Source: Sulfurivermis fontis
GTDB taxonomy: Bacteria > Pseudomonadota > Gammaproteobacteria > Thiohalomonadales > Thiohalomonadaceae
Assembly (NCBI RefSeq): GCF_004001245.1
Contig: NZ_AP018724.1
Location: forward strand, 798,501-862,500
Length of the DNA stretch: 64,000 nt
Direction of reading: 5' to 3'
Shown one piece after another: positions 9,110 to 18,311 of this stretch (position 1 is its first letter; every line of letters starts with the position of its first letter). A program made the position numbers and the translations under genes. The notes beneath the pieces were generated by a model. It saw only the letters and a program-made list of their open reading frames with translations. It was not told the DNA's origin and ran no database searches.

Positions 9110-10255
9110 GTGATCTATCTGGATCACAACGCCACCACCCCGCTCGACGAGCGGGTGTTGGAGGCGATGCTCCCCTGGTTGCGGGGGAACTGGGGTAATC
9201 CTTCCAGCGTCCATGCCCTGGGCCGCGCCGCGCGCGCGGCGCTGGAGCAGGCGCGGGAGCAGGTGGCGGCGCTGGCCGGTGCCCATCCGTCGCAGGTGAT
9301 CTTCACCAGCGGCGGGACCGAGGCCAACAATGCCGCTCTCAAGGGTGTGGCCGCACGTCTTCCGGCCGCACGCCTCGCTGCCAGTGCCGTGGAGCATGCC
9401 TCGGTACAGCAGCCGCTGGCGGCCCTGGGCCGCGCAGGCTGGACGGTGGCAAGCATTCCGGTGACGGACCAGGGACAGGTAACGGTGCAGGCAGTCGAGG
9501 CCGCGCTGCGGGAAGGTGCGCGCCTGGTTTCGGTGATGTGGGCCAACAACGAAACCGGTGTGGTGAACGATATCGGCGCCATCGCCGGGGTGGTGCGCGC
9601 GGCGGAGGCGGTGCTGCACACCGACGCGGTACAGGCGCTGGGCAAATGGCCGGTTGATTTTGCCGCCAGCGGTGCCCACCTGATGAGTGTGTCGGCGCAC
9701 AAGCTGAACGGCCCCAAGGGAGTCGGTGCGCTGCTGCTGGACAAGGCGGTGGATATGGAGCCGCTGTTGCATGGCGGCGGGCAGGAAAAGGGTCGCCGCG
9801 GCGGCACCGAGAATCTGGCCGGCATCGTCGGCTTTGGCCGTGCCGCCGAACTGGCGGCCGCCGAATTGGCGTCGCGCCGCGAGCGTCTGCTGAAACTGCG
9901 CCAGCGCCTGGAGCGGGGATTGCAGGAGCAGGTGCCGCAGGCGGTGGTATTCGCCGCCCGGGCCGAGCGCCTGCCGAATACGGTATTTCTGGCCTTGCCC
10001 GGCATCGACGGCGAGACCCTGTTGCTGGAGCTGGATCGCCTGGGGCTGGCGCTGTCGAGCGGCGCGGCCTGCGGCAGCGGTTACAGCGAGCCGAGTCATG
10101 TGTTGCGGGCGATGGGCGTGGCGGCGGACCTGGCGCGTTGCGCCGTGCGCGTCAGCCTCGGCGCCGGCAACACGGAGCAAGACGTGGACACCCTGATCGC
10201 CGCGCTGCGTCAGCAGGCGGCCCGGTTGCAGACCATGGCCGCCATGGCCTGGTGA
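9110..10255 (+). CDS. Second cysteine desulfurase (NifS/IscS-like) in the isc operon
   Basis: This PLP enzyme removes sulfur from cysteine as an enzyme persulfide. The 381 residues show MIYLDHNATTPLDERVLEAM, the PLP lysine motif SVSAHKLNGPKG, GGGQEKGRRGGTEN, and the active-site Cys loop SSGAACGSGYSEPSHVLRAMG. It differs clearly from the adjacent IscS and is closer to NifS-type proteins. It starts at GTG with no clear ribosome-binding site, 21 bases after iscR, so its yield may be lower than that of IscS. It probably supports a specialised sulfur-transfer need, but the partner is unknown. Confidence 0.9.
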   Translation: MIYLDHNATTPLDERVLEAMLPWLRGNWGNPSSVHALGRAARAALEQAREQVAALAGAHPSQVIFTSGGTEANNAALKGVAARLPAARLAASAVEHASVQQPLAALGRAGWTVASIPVTDQGQVTVQAVEAALREGARLVSVMWANNETGVVNDIGAIAGVVRAAEAVLHTDAVQALGKWPVDFAASGAHLMSVSAHKLNGPKGVGALLLDKAVDMEPLLHGGGQEKGRRGGTENLAGIVGFGRAAELAAAELASRRERLLKLRQRLERGLQEQVPQAVVFAARAERLPNTVFLALPGIDGETLLLELDRLGLALSSGAACGSGYSEPSHVLRAMGVAADLARCAVRVSLGAGNTEQDVDTLIAALRQQAARLQTMAAMAW

Positions 10256-10282
10256 TACCGGCAAGTTGGAATGGAGCGAGTG

Positions 10283-11500
10283 ATGAGCAAACCGATCTAT
10301 CTGGATTACGCCGCCACCACCCCCGTCGACCCGCGGGTGGCGGAGAAGATGTGCAGTTTCCTGACCCTCGACAGCGGCCGCTTCGGCAATGCCGCCTCCC
10401 GCTCCCACGTCTTCGGCTGGGAGGCGGAACAGGCCATCGAGGAGGCGCGCAAGCAGGTGGCCGCCCTGGTCAACTGCGACCCCAAGGAGATCGTGTGGAC
10501 CTCCGGCGCCACCGAGTCGGACAATCTGGCCATCAAGGGCGTGGCCGAGTTCTACGCCAAGAAGGGCAAGCACATCATCACCAGCAAGACCGAACACAAG
10601 GCGGTGCTCGACACCTGCCGCCACCTGGAACGCTTCGGTTACGAAATCACCTATTTGCAGCCCGAGGCCAATGGCCTCATCGACTTGGCCAAGCTGGAGG
10701 CGGTCATGCGTCCCGACACCATTTTGGTGTCCATCATGCACGTGAACAATGAAATCGGTGTGATTCAGGACATCGCCGCCATCGGTGAGATGACCCGTGC
10801 CCGCGGCATCCTGTTCCATGTCGATGCGGCGCAGAGCGCCGGCAAGGTGCCCATCGACCTGGCCAAGCTGAAAGTCGACCTGATGTCCTTCTCCGCCCAC
10901 AAGGTCTATGGCCCCAAGGGCATCGGCGCCCTGTACGTGCGCCGCAAGCCGCGTGTGCGTCTGGAAGCGCAGATGCACGGCGGCGGCCACGAGCGCGGCA
11001 TGCGTTCCGGTACCCTGGCCACCCACCAGATCGTCGGCATGGGCGAGGCCTTCCGCATCGCCCGCGAGGAGATGGCGCAGGAGAACGAACGCATCCGCAT
11101 GTTGCGTGACCGCCTGCTCAAGGGGGTACAGGACATCGAGGAGGTGTACGTCAACGGCGACATGGAGCGCCGCGTGCCGCACAACCTCAACATCAGCTTC
11201 AACTACGTCGAGGGTGAGTCCCTGATGATGGCCCTGCGCGACCTGGCGGTGTCCTCCGGTTCGGCCTGTACTTCGGCCAGCCTGGAGCCGTCCTACGTGC
11301 TGCGCGCCATCGGCCGCCCCGACGAACTGGCGCACAGCTCGCTGCGTTTCTCCATCGGCCGCTACACCACCGAGCAGGACATCGACCGTGCCGTGGCGTT
11401 GATCCACGAGAAAATTGCCAAATTGCGCGAGCTGTCCCCGCTGTGGGACATGTACAAGGAGGGCATCGACCTCTCCACCGTGCAGTGGTCGGCGCATTGA
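10283..11500 (+). CDS. iscS: Cysteine desulfurase IscS
   Basis: IscS is the main sulfur donor for Fe-S assembly on IscU and for tRNA thiolation. The 405-residue protein matches E. coli IscS in length and motifs: [20 protein letters not shown], the PLP-lysine motif [30 protein letters not shown], and the Cys loop [19 protein letters not shown]. The C-terminus ([20 protein letters not shown]) is the IscU-binding type. I chose ATG 10283, which has GGAG seven bases upstream, over ATG 10271. Confidence 0.97.
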   Translation: MSKPIYLDYAATTPVDPRVAEKMCSFLTLDSGRFGNAASRSHVFGWEAEQAIEEARKQVAALVNCDPKEIVWTSGATESDNLAIKGVAEFYAKKGKHIITSKTEHKAVLDTCRHLERFGYEITYLQPEANGLIDLAKLEAVMRPDTILVSIMHVNNEIGVIQDIAAIGEMTRARGILFHVDAAQSAGKVPIDLAKLKVDLMSFSAHKVYGPKGIGALYVRRKPRVRLEAQMHGGGHERGMRSGTLATHQIVGMGEAFRIAREEMAQENERIRMLRDRLLKGVQDIEEVYVNGDMERRVPHNLNISFNYVEGESLMMALRDLAVSSGSACTSASLEPSYVLRAIGRPDELAHSSLRFSIGRYTTEQDIDRAVALIHEKIAKLRELSPLWDMYKEGIDLSTVQWSAH

Positions 11501-11557
11501 TTTATCATCGCGGGTCCCGGTCCCGGCCGGGCGGTTTGTAAGGCGAGGTTCCACGAA

Positions 11558-11944
11558 ATGGCATACAGCGACAAGGTCATCGACCACTACGAAAATCCGC
11601 GCAACGTCGGCTCCCTGGACAAGGATGCGTCCGATGTGGGTACCGGCATGGTAGGCGCGCCCGCCTGCGGCGACGTGATGCGCCTGCAGATCAAGGTGAG
11701 TGCCGACGGCGTCATCGAGGACGCCAGGTTCAAGACCTACGGCTGCGGTTCCGCCATCGCCTCCAGCTCGCTGGTCACCGAATGGGTAAAGGGCAAGACC
11801 CTGGATCAGGCGCTGGAGATCAAGAACAGCCAGATCGCCGAGGAACTGGCCCTGCCGCCGGTGAAGATCCATTGCTCGGTGCTGGCCGAGGATGCCATCA
11901 AGGCCGCCATCGAGGACTACAAGGCCAAGCAGTCGCGCGCCTGA
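11558..11944 (+). CDS. iscU: Fe-S cluster assembly scaffold IscU
   Basis: IscU is the scaffold on which [2Fe-2S] clusters are built before transfer by HscA/HscB. The 128 residues carry all ligands, C37, D39, C63 and C106, plus the HscA recognition motif LPPVK at 99-103. It begins [19 protein letters not shown] as in the family. It follows iscS by 57 bases and precedes iscA by 13. Confidence 0.98.
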   Translation: MAYSDKVIDHYENPRNVGSLDKDASDVGTGMVGAPACGDVMRLQIKVSADGVIEDARFKTYGCGSAIASSSLVTEWVKGKTLDQALEIKNSQIAEELALPPVKIHCSVLAEDAIKAAIEDYKAKQSRA

Positions 11945-11957
11945 AGAGGATTTCCCC

Positions 11958-12281
11958 ATGGCCATCACCATCACTGAAGCCGCTGCCCGCCACGTGCAGA
12001 AGTTCCTGACCAATCGTGGCAAGGGCGTGGGCATCCGCCTGGGCGTGAAGCCATCCGGCTGCTCCGGCATGTCCTATGTGCTGGAATTCGTCGACGAGTT
12101 GCAGCCGGAAGATCAGGTATTCGAGGGCCACGGCGTGAAGGTGATCGTCGATAGCAAGAGCATGCTCTACCTCGACGGCACCGAACTGGATTTCGCCCGT
12201 GAAGGGCTGAACGAAGGTTTCAAGTTCAACAATCCCAACGTCAAGGATGCCTGCGGCTGCGGCGAAAGCTTCAACGTCTGA
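11958..12281 (+). CDS. iscA: A-type Fe-S carrier IscA
   Basis: IscA carries clusters or iron to target apoproteins. The 107 residues contain the three conserved cysteines C35 ([10 protein letters not shown]), C99 and C101 (DACGCGESF). The ATG at 11958 follows GAGGA and gives the canonical start [14 protein letters not shown]. It is the last gene of the compact proximal isc block; a terminator-like structure follows. Confidence 0.97.
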   Translation: MAITITEAAARHVQKFLTNRGKGVGIRLGVKPSGCSGMSYVLEFVDELQPEDQVFEGHGVKVIVDSKSMLYLDGTELDFAREGLNEGFKFNNPNVKDACGCGESFNV

Positions 12282-12294
12282 CGGCGGGATGAAT

Positions 12295-12375
12295 TTGGCC
12301 ACAGCGGACGCCGCGGCCCCAGAGTGACGTGACCCGTGTGCTCTGTCTGCGCGGCGGCCCCTGTGGCCAAGTTTT
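12295..12375 (+). terminator. Terminator-like / attenuator structure between iscA and hscB
   Basis: TTGGCCACAG (12295-12304) pairs perfectly with CTGTGGCCAA (12361-12370), which is followed one base later by TTTTT. The 56-base interior can fold further (for example CAGAG at 12320 with CTCTG at 12342). This large branched stem directly before a T run, 11 bases ahead of hscB, could reduce readthrough from iscRSUA into hscBA-fdx-iscX. Structure is seen; termination is inferred. Confidence 0.5.
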
Positions 12376-12385
12376 TGGGGCGTTA

Positions 12386-12916
12386 ATGAACGAAAACTAC
12401 TTCCAGTTGTTCGGGCTGCCGGTGGGGTTTGCGGTGGATGCCGAGACCCTGGCGCTGCGTTATCGCGACCTGCAGCGCGCCGCCCACCCCGATCGCTATG
12501 CCGGCGCCTCCGAACGCGAGCGCCTGCTGTCGGTGCAGCAGGCGGCGCTGATCAATGAGGCCTACCGCACGCTGAAGGACCCGCTGGCCCGCGCCCGCTA
12601 TCTGCTCGAATTGAGCGGCATCACCTTGTCCGATACGGATACCCGTATGGATCCGATGTTCTTGCTGGAGCAGATGGAGCTGCGCGAGGCGCTGGCGGCG
12701 GCCCCCAGGGCTGCCGACCCTTACGCCGCACTGGACCAGGTGCGCACCACTGCCGAGGCCACCGAGCGGCATCTGGTGGAGGAACTGGCGGCGTTGTTCC
12801 AGCGCGGTGGGGAGGCCTTGCAGGAGGTGCCGGAGCGGCTGCGCAAGCTGCAGTTCATGCGCAAGCTGCTGGAGGAAGTGGACGCACGCGAGGACGACCT
12901 GGCGCATAACAGCTAA
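12386..12916 (+). CDS. hscB: Fe-S cluster assembly co-chaperone HscB
   Basis: HscB is the J-domain partner of HscA that delivers IscU. The 176 residues have an N-terminal J-domain with the HPD triad at 34-36, then the three-helix C-terminal domain that binds IscU (FLLEQMELREALAAAP). I chose ATG 12386 (MNENYFQLFGLPVGF), which matches the family and has GGGG upstream. Upstream in-frame starts fall inside the stem structure. The stop codon TAA is formed at the junction with MITE copy 2, so the C-terminus ends exactly at the insertion point. Confidence 0.95.
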   Translation: MNENYFQLFGLPVGFAVDAETLALRYRDLQRAAHPDRYAGASERERLLSVQQAALINEAYRTLKDPLARARYLLELSGITLSDTDTRMDPMFLLEQMELREALAAAPRAADPYAALDQVRTTAEATERHLVEELAALFQRGGEALQEVPERLRKLQFMRKLLEEVDAREDDLAHNS

Positions 12917-13070
12917 GGAAGTTCTGAATAAGTTCAGAGCTTCCGCGGCACAGGGATGTGCCGCCATTTTTCAACGACGATATGTCGTTGAAAAATGAGG
13001 CCAATCGAAAATCACACTTTTCGATTGGCGTGGTCTGAGAAGTCCAGGAAGGACTTATTCAGACCTTCCC
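12916..13070 (+). mobile_element. 155-bp MITE, copy 2
   Basis: Flanked by TA at 12914-12915 and 13071-13072, with terminal repeats AGGAAGTTCTGAATAAGTTC and GGGAAGGTCTGAATAAGTCC (reverse complement of the right end). It has the same five-hairpin architecture as copies 1 and 3. In the fourth hairpin (13000-13029) a G-C pair of the other copies is replaced by T-A (13005 and 13024), keeping the stem intact. The element separates hscB from hscA. Confidence 0.85.
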
Positions 13071-13078
13071 TAAGAATT

Positions 13079-13154
13079 AGTCCGCGAATGAACGCCAATG
13101 GACGCGAATAGGGTGATGCGGTGATTTGCGTTTATTGGCGTGTATTTGCGGACT
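13079..13154. repeat. Dispersed hairpin repeat, CCGCAAATGAACGC family, copy 2
   Basis: AGTCCGCGAATGAACGCCAAT and its imperfect inverse ATTGGCGTGTATTTGCGGACT (13134-13154) enclose a short centre. It follows MITE copy 2 by eight bases, so the hscB-hscA gap is made almost entirely of two unrelated repeats. Confidence 0.8.
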
Positions 13155-13192
13155 GAGGTTTTTTGCGCCGGTAAGGCGAAACGGAACAAGTC

Positions 13193-15064
13193 ATGGCACT
13201 ACTGCAAATCGCTGAACCCGGCCAATCCACCGTACCGCACCAGCACCGGCTGGCGGCGGGCATCGATCTCGGCACCACCAATTCCCTGGTGGCGACCGTG
13301 CGCAGCGGGCTGGCCGAAACCCTGCCCGATGCGCAGGGGCGCCACCTGCTGCCGTCGGTGGTGCGTTATGTCGCCAATGCCGCCCCACAGGTGGGTTTCG
13401 AGGCCAAGGCCATGGCGGCGGCCGATCCCCTCAACACCATCGCCTCGGTGAAGCGTTTGATGGGGCGCGGGGTGAAGGATGTGAAGGCCCTGGGCGAACG
13501 CCTGCCTTACGAATTCGTGGCCACCGACAGCGCCGTGCCGCGCCTGCATACCGCCGGCGGCGATGTCAGCGCGGTGGAGGTTTCCGCGGAGATTCTCAAG
13601 GCCCTCAAGCAGCGCGCCGAGAGCGCCCTGGGCGGCGACCTCACCGGCGTGGTGATCACCGTGCCGGCCTATTTCGACGATGCCCAGCGCCAGGCCACCA
13701 AGGACGCCGCCAAACTGGCCGGTCTCAACGTGCTGCGCCTGCTCAACGAACCCACCGCCGCGGCCGTGGCCTACGGCCTGGACCGCGGTGAGGAGGGCGT
13801 CATCGCCATCTACGACCTGGGCGGCGGTACCTTTGATATCTCCATCCTGCGCCTGTCCAGGGGGGTGTTCGAGGTGATGTCCACCGGTGGCGACTCGGCC
13901 CTGGGCGGCGATGATTTCGACCACGCCGTGGCGGAGTGGATCATGGCGCAGGCCGGCATCGCCGATGATGCCGATCACCGCCAGATGCGCCGCCTGCTGC
14001 GCGACGCCTGTGCCGCGAAAGAGGCGCTCACCGATGCCGCCGTCGTGCCGCTCAAGGTGGAGCTGGCCGACGGCAGCCACTGGCAGGGCGAGCTGTCGCG
14101 CGAGCAGTTCCATGCTCTGACCGACCCGCTGATCCGCAAGACCCTGGCCGCCTGCCGCCGCGCCCTCAAGGATGCCGGCATCACCGCCGACGCGGTGAAG
14201 GAGGTGGTGATGGTGGGCGGTTCCACCCGTGTGCCGCGCGTGCGCGAGCTGGTGGGCGAATTCTTCGGCCGCACCCCGCTGACCGACATCGATCCGGACA
14301 AGGTGGTGGCAGTGGGCGCCGCCATGCAGGCCGACGTGCTGGTGGGCAACAAGCCCGACGGCGAGATGCTGCTGCTGGACGTGATCCCGCTGTCGCTCGG
14401 CCTGGAGACCATGGGTGGCCTGGTGGAGAAGGTGATCCCGCGTAATACCACCATCCCGGTGGCGCGCGCCCAGGAGTTCACCACCTTCAAGGACGGCCAG
14501 ACTGCCATGGCCATCCATGTGGTGCAGGGCGAGCGCGATCTGGTGAGTGACTGCCGCTCCCTGGCCCGTTTCGAGCTGCATGGCATCCCGCCCATGGCGG
14601 CCGGTGCCGCCCGCATCCGTGTTACCTTCCAGGTGGATGCCGACGGTCTGCTGTCGGTGTCGGCGCGCGAGATGACCTCCGGGGTGGAGAGCAGCATCCA
14701 GGTCAAGCCGTCCTACGGCCTGAGCGACGGCGAGATCGAGCAGATGCTGCGCGACTCCCTGGCCCATGCCGAGGACGATGTCGCCGCGCGCAATCTGCGC
14801 GAGCAGCAGGTGGAGGCCGATCGTGTGCTGGAGGCGCTCACCGCCGCCCTGGCCGCCGACGGCGCCGAACTGTTGAATGCCGAGGAGCGCGCCGCCATAG
14901 ATCAGGCCATGGCCGCCCTGCGCGCCGCCCGCGACGGCGACGATCACCGCGCCATCAAGCGCGCCATCGAGGCCACCGACCAGGCCAGCGCCGAATTCGC
15001 CGCCCGGCGTATGGACGCCGGCATCAAGAAGGCCCTGGCGGGCCATCGTATCGACGAGCTTTGA
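13193..15064 (+). CDS. hscA: Fe-S cluster assembly chaperone HscA (Hsp70 type)
   Basis: HscA is the dedicated Hsp70 that uses ATP to release clusters from IscU. The 623 residues show the actin-fold ATPase motifs [46 protein letters not shown] and [18 protein letters not shown] substrate-binding domain starts near residue 390 ([23 protein letters not shown]) and is followed by a helical lid. There is no long acidic DnaK-type tail. It is isolated from hscB and fdx by repeats on both sides. Confidence 0.97.
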   Translation: MALLQIAEPGQSTVPHQHRLAAGIDLGTTNSLVATVRSGLAETLPDAQGRHLLPSVVRYVANAAPQVGFEAKAMAAADPLNTIASVKRLMGRGVKDVKALGERLPYEFVATDSAVPRLHTAGGDVSAVEVSAEILKALKQRAESALGGDLTGVVITVPAYFDDAQRQATKDAAKLAGLNVLRLLNEPTAAAVAYGLDRGEEGVIAIYDLGGGTFDISILRLSRGVFEVMSTGGDSALGGDDFDHAVAEWIMAQAGIADDADHRQMRRLLRDACAAKEALTDAAVVPLKVELADGSHWQGELSREQFHALTDPLIRKTLAACRRALKDAGITADAVKEVVMVGGSTRVPRVRELVGEFFGRTPLTDIDPDKVVAVGAAMQADVLVGNKPDGEMLLLDVIPLSLGLETMGGLVEKVIPRNTTIPVARAQEFTTFKDGQTAMAIHVVQGERDLVSDCRSLARFELHGIPPMAAGAARIRVTFQVDADGLLSVSAREMTSGVESSIQVKPSYGLSDGEIEQMLRDSLAHAEDDVAARNLREQQVEADRVLEALTAALAADGAELLNAEERAAIDQAMAALRAARDGDDHRAIKRAIEATDQASAEFAARRMDAGIKKALAGHRIDEL

Positions 15065-15074
15065 GTACAATCAG

Positions 15075-15202
15075 TCCGCGAATGAACGCAAATGAACGCG
15101 AATGCCCGGTTTTCTGCGCAGCGCTATCTCCCGGCCGGCCCAAGCGGTGGCACAGGGATGCACGCCCGGTTTGATTTGCGTCTATTAGCGTTCATTTGCG
15201 GA
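15075..15202. repeat. Dispersed hairpin repeat, CCGCAAATGAACGC family, copy 3
   Basis: TCCGCGAATGAACGCAAATG at the left and TAGCGTTCATTTGCGGA at the right, with a GC-rich centre. It fills most of the 177-base hscA-fdx gap. Confidence 0.8.
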
Positions 15203-15241
15203 TTTGAATGTTTTTTCTAGGCTGTTTCAGGAACTATCGCC

Positions 15242-15580
15242 ATGCCCCAAATCATCATTCTGCCGCACGAGGAAATCTGCCCCGAGGGGGCCGTGATTCA
15301 GGCCGAGCCGGGCACCACCGTCTGCGACGCGGCCCTGGCCAACGGCATCGAGATCGAGCACGCCTGCGAGAAATCCTGTGCCTGCACCACCTGCCACGTC
15401 TACATCCGTGAGGGTGGTGCCTCCCTCAATCCGGCCGAGGAGCTGGAGGAGGACATGCTGGACAAGGCCTGGGGCCTGGAGCCGGATTCGCGCCTGTCCT
15501 GTCAGGCGGTGGTGGGGGAGACCGACCTGGTGGTGGAGATACCCAAGTACACCATCAACATGGTGTCGGAGAAGCACTAA
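15242..15580 (+). CDS. fdx: Isc-type [2Fe-2S] ferredoxin
   Basis: This ferredoxin is the electron donor for cluster assembly on IscU. The 112 residues are adrenodoxin-like with ligands C42, C48, C51 (HACEKSCACTTCHVYI) and C87 (RLSCQAVV), the same positions as in E. coli Fdx. The start ATG 15242 gives MPQIIILPHEEICPEG, the family N-terminus. Confidence 0.97.
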   Translation: MPQIIILPHEEICPEGAVIQAEPGTTVCDAALANGIEIEHACEKSCACTTCHVYIREGGASLNPAEELEEDMLDKAWGLEPDSRLSCQAVVGETDLVVEIPKYTINMVSEKH

Positions 15581-15586
15581 CTACAG

Positions 15587-15659
15587 TTACAAGTTGCAAG
15601 TGGCAAGTTACAAGTAAAAACACCAGTTCTTGCCACTTGGGACTTGTCACTTGTCACTG
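15587..15659. repeat. Dispersed repeat, AAGTGGCAAGTGACAAG family, copy 2
   Basis: TACAAGTTGCAAGTGGCAAG on the left and CTTGCCACTTGGGACTTGTC on the right form an imperfect inverted repeat between fdx and iscX. It matches the copy that runs into the queA 3' end (89-160). Confidence 0.75.
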
Positions 15660-15673
15660 GGAGCGCAGCGACC

Positions 15674-15868
15674 ATGAAGTGGAACGACACCCTCGACATC
15701 GCCATCGCCCTGGACGAGGCCCATCCGGACGTGGACCCGCAATGGGTGCGCTTTACCGATCTGCACGCCTGGGTCTGCGCCCTGCCGGAGTTCGCCGACG
15801 ATCCTGAAAGTTCCAACGAGAAGATCCTCGAAGCCATCCAGATGGCTTGGATCGACGAACGGAGCTGA
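15674..15868 (+). CDS. iscX: Fe-S assembly protein IscX
   Basis: IscX is a small acidic protein that binds IscS and iron and modulates desulfurase activity. The 64 residues MKWNDTLDIAIALDEAHPDV...RFTDLHAWVCALPEF...ILEAIQMAWIDE are the full family. I chose ATG 15674; an upstream in-frame start at 15644 would translate part of the repeat. It is the last gene of the isc cluster. Confidence 0.95.
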   Translation: MKWNDTLDIAIALDEAHPDVDPQWVRFTDLHAWVCALPEFADDPESSNEKILEAIQMAWIDERS

Positions 15869-15932
15869 TTTGCCGTGGGGCGGGCAGAAGTCCGCTCCAT
15901 GGCACAAGTCACCGCTGGAATGCCCCCCTGAG

Positions 15933-15950
15933 CCCGCGTATAATCGCGGG
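15933..15950 (+). promoter_or_regulatory. Putative ndk promoter, -10 inside an inverted repeat
   Basis: A perfect TATAAT (15939-15944) is flanked by CCCGCG and CGCGGG, so the -10 lies at the centre of a 6+6 inverted repeat. A weak -35 (TGGAAT) is 17 bases upstream. It is 64 bases before ndk. The symmetry could be an operator or simply a GC-rich discriminator. Confidence 0.5.
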
Positions 15951-16007
15951 TTCAACGCATTTAATCCCCCCTTTAATCCATCGGTTTGTAACGGAGATTC
16001 AGAGTAA

Positions 16008-16439
16008 ATGGCCATCGAACGCACCATTTCCATCATCAAGCCCGACGCTGTGGCCAAGAACGTCATCGGCGAGATCTACTCCCGCTTCGAGAAGGCCGGT
16101 CTGAAGATCGTCGCTGCCAAGATGCTGCACCTGTCCAAGGAGCAGGCGGAAGGCTTCTACGCCGTGCACAAGGAGCGCCCCTTCTTCAAGGACCTGGTCG
16201 CCTTCATGACCTCCGGTCCGGTGATGGTGCAGGTGCTGGAAGGCGAGAATGCCATTGCCAAGAACCGCGAGGTGATGGGCGCCACCAACCCCAAGGATGC
16301 CGCTCCCGGCACCATCCGTGCGGACTTCGCCGTGTCCATCGACGAAAACGCCGTGCACGGCTCCGACGGTCCGGACACCGCCAAGGCGGAAATCGCCTAC
16401 TTCTTCAAGCCCGAGGAGATCTGCCCGCGCACCCGTTGA
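16008..16439 (+). CDS. ndk: Nucleoside diphosphate kinase
   Basis: Ndk balances NTP and dNTP pools by phosphotransfer through a histidine. The 143 residues start [18 protein letters not shown] and contain the active-site motif NAVHGSDG with His about 117. It is full length, begins a new transcription unit after iscX, and is followed by rlmN in the usual order. Confidence 0.98.
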   Translation: MAIERTISIIKPDAVAKNVIGEIYSRFEKAGLKIVAAKMLHLSKEQAEGFYAVHKERPFFKDLVAFMTSGPVMVQVLEGENAIAKNREVMGATNPKDAAPGTIRADFAVSIDENAVHGSDGPDTAKAEIAYFFKPEEICPRTR

Positions 16440-16470
16440 GGGGCGCGGCGCGGCCTGCGAGGCGAAGCCC

Positions 16471-17565
16471 ATGAAGACCAATCTGCTGGATCTGAACCGG
16501 CAGGACATGGAGGCCTTCTTCACCGCGCTCGGTGAGAAGGCCTTTCGTGCTTCTCAGGTCATGAAGTGGATCTACCATCATGGCGTCGATGATTTCGACG
16601 CCATGAGCAATTTGAGCAAGTCCCTGCGCGACCAGCTGAAGGAAAAGGCGGAGATTCGCCTGCCGGAGGTGGCCGTCGACATGCCCTCGCGCGACGGCAC
16701 GCGCAAGTGGATGCTGCGCCTGGCCGACGGCAATTCCATCGAGATGGTGTACATCCCGGAAAAGGATCGCTCCACCCTGTGCGTCTCCTCCCAGGTAGGC
16801 TGCGCCCTCAACTGTTCCTTCTGTTCCACCGCCCAGCAGGGTTACAACCGCAATCTCACCACTGCCGAGATCATCGGCCAGGTGGTGCTGGCCACGCGCC
16901 TCATCGGCCTGCCGCAGAACAAGGGCGAGCGGGTGATCACCAACGTGGTGCTGATGGGCATGGGCGAGCCGCTGCTCAACTTCGACAACGTGGTCAAGGC
17001 GATGGAACTGATGCAGGACGACTACGCCTTCGGCATCTCCAAGCGCCGTGTCACCGTCAGTACCGCCGGCGTGGTGCCGGCCATCGATGAACTGCGCGCG
17101 GCCATCGACGTCAGTCTGGCGGTGTCGCTGCATGCGCCCGATGATGCACTGCGCAACGAGCTGGTGCCGATCAACCGCAAGTATCCCATCGCCGAGCTGC
17201 TGGCGGCCTGCCGCCGCTACTGCGCCGACGTGCCGCACCGTCGCGTTACCTTCGAATACGCCATGCTGGAGGGGGTCAACGACTCACCGGAGCATGCCCG
17301 CGCCCTGCTCAAGGTGTTGCGCGGTACCCCGGCCAAGGTCAATCTGATTCCGTTCAATCCCTTTCCCGGTACCAGCTACCGCCGCTCCAGCCAGGAGGCT
17401 ATCGATCGCTTCCGCGACATCCTGATGGCGGGCAACCTGATGACCGTCACCCGCAAGACCCGCGGCGATGACATCGCCGCCGCCTGCGGCCAGCTGGTGG
17501 GTGAAGTGCAGGACCGCACCCGCCGCAGCCAGAAGACCATCACCATGCAAAGGATCGCCTCATGA
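16471..17565 (+). CDS. rlmN: Dual-specificity 23S rRNA A2503 / tRNA A37 C2-methyltransferase RlmN
   Basis: RlmN is a radical-SAM enzyme methylating C2 of adenine in 23S rRNA and tRNA. The 364 residues contain the [4Fe-4S] motif CALNCSFC near residue 115, [16 protein letters not shown], the [11 protein letters not shown] segment and the C-terminal Cys region (AAACGQL). ATG 16471 gives the family start [17 protein letters not shown]. It overlaps pilW by four bases (ATGA). Confidence 0.97.
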   Translation: MKTNLLDLNRQDMEAFFTALGEKAFRASQVMKWIYHHGVDDFDAMSNLSKSLRDQLKEKAEIRLPEVAVDMPSRDGTRKWMLRLADGNSIEMVYIPEKDRSTLCVSSQVGCALNCSFCSTAQQGYNRNLTTAEIIGQVVLATRLIGLPQNKGERVITNVVLMGMGEPLLNFDNVVKAMELMQDDYAFGISKRRVTVSTAGVVPAIDELRAAIDVSLAVSLHAPDDALRNELVPINRKYPIAELLAACRRYCADVPHRRVTFEYAMLEGVNDSPEHARALLKVLRGTPAKVNLIPFNPFPGTSYRRSSQEAIDRFRDILMAGNLMTVTRKTRGDDIAAACGQLVGEVQDRTRRSQKTITMQRIAS

Positions 17566-18311
17566 TACGTCTGCGCGTTCTCATTCTGTTGTCCGCCCTG
17601 GCGCTGCTGTCCGGTTGTGCCGGCACGCCCGAACGTGACACCACCGATTTCAAGAAGGCCGCCCAGCTCAATGCCGAGCTTGGCCTGAATTACATGGTCC
17701 AAGGCAAGAACGAATTGGCCATGGAGAAGCTGCTGAAGGCAGTGGAGTACGATGATGACTCGGTCGAGGCGCATCACTACATCGCCGAACTGTATCGGCG
17801 CCTGGAGCGCAAGGACAAGGCAGGGGAGCATTTCCAGCGCGCGGCAGATTTGGCCCCGAATGATTCCGCAATCCAGAACAATTACGGCGTGTTCCTGTGC
17901 GGTGAGAAGCGTTATGACGAGGGGGTAACCCGCCTGCTCAAGGCGGTGGAAAACCCGGTGTGGCCGGGGCGCGGCCAGGCCTATGAGAACCTCGGCCAGT
18001 GCCTGCTGGAGAAGGGGGACATGGTCAGGGCCGAGCAGTATTACCGCGAGGCGCTCAAGGTCAACGTCAATCTGCCCAAGGCATTGCTGGCGATGGCGGA
18101 TATCTCGCTGCAGCAGGGCAACCACATTTCCGCGCGCGCCTTTCTGCAGCGCTACGCAGCGGTGGCGCCGCATACCCCGCACAGTTTGTGGTTGGGGATC
18201 CAGATTGAACGCGTGCTGGGTGATCGCAATGCCCTCTCCAGCTACGGCATGCTGTTACGCAACAACTTTCCCGCCGCTGAAGAAACCAAGCTCTATCTGA
18301 AATCCAAATGA
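17562..18311 (+). CDS. pilW: Type IV pilus biogenesis/stability lipoprotein PilW (PilF)
   Basis: PilW is an outer-membrane pilotin needed for assembly of the PilQ secretin. The 249-residue protein has a lipoprotein signal ([19 protein letters not shown], lipidated Cys 19) and about six TPR repeats ([40 protein letters not shown] and others). It overlaps rlmN and rodZ by four bases each, so the three are translationally coupled. Confidence 0.93.
   Translation: MIRLRVLILLSALALLSGCAGTPERDTTDFKKAAQLNAELGLNYMVQGKNELAMEKLLKAVEYDDDSVEAHHYIAELYRRLERKDKAGEHFQRAADLAPNDSAIQNNYGVFLCGEKRYDEGVTRLLKAVENPVWPGRGQAYENLGQCLLEKGDMVRAEQYYREALKVNVNLPKALLAMADISLQQGNHISARAFLQRYAAVAPHTPHSLWLGIQIERVLGDRNALSSYGMLLRNNFPAAEETKLYLKSK

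Noticed and set aside
8324-12070. Very long minus-strand open frame (over 1200 codons) across cysE-iscU
   Set aside because: It is antisense to several clear genes and low in stop codons because of high GC. The peptide is His/Ala/Gly-rich with no domain, as in the other long antisense frames at 1780-2973, 13199-15070 and 30979-33033.
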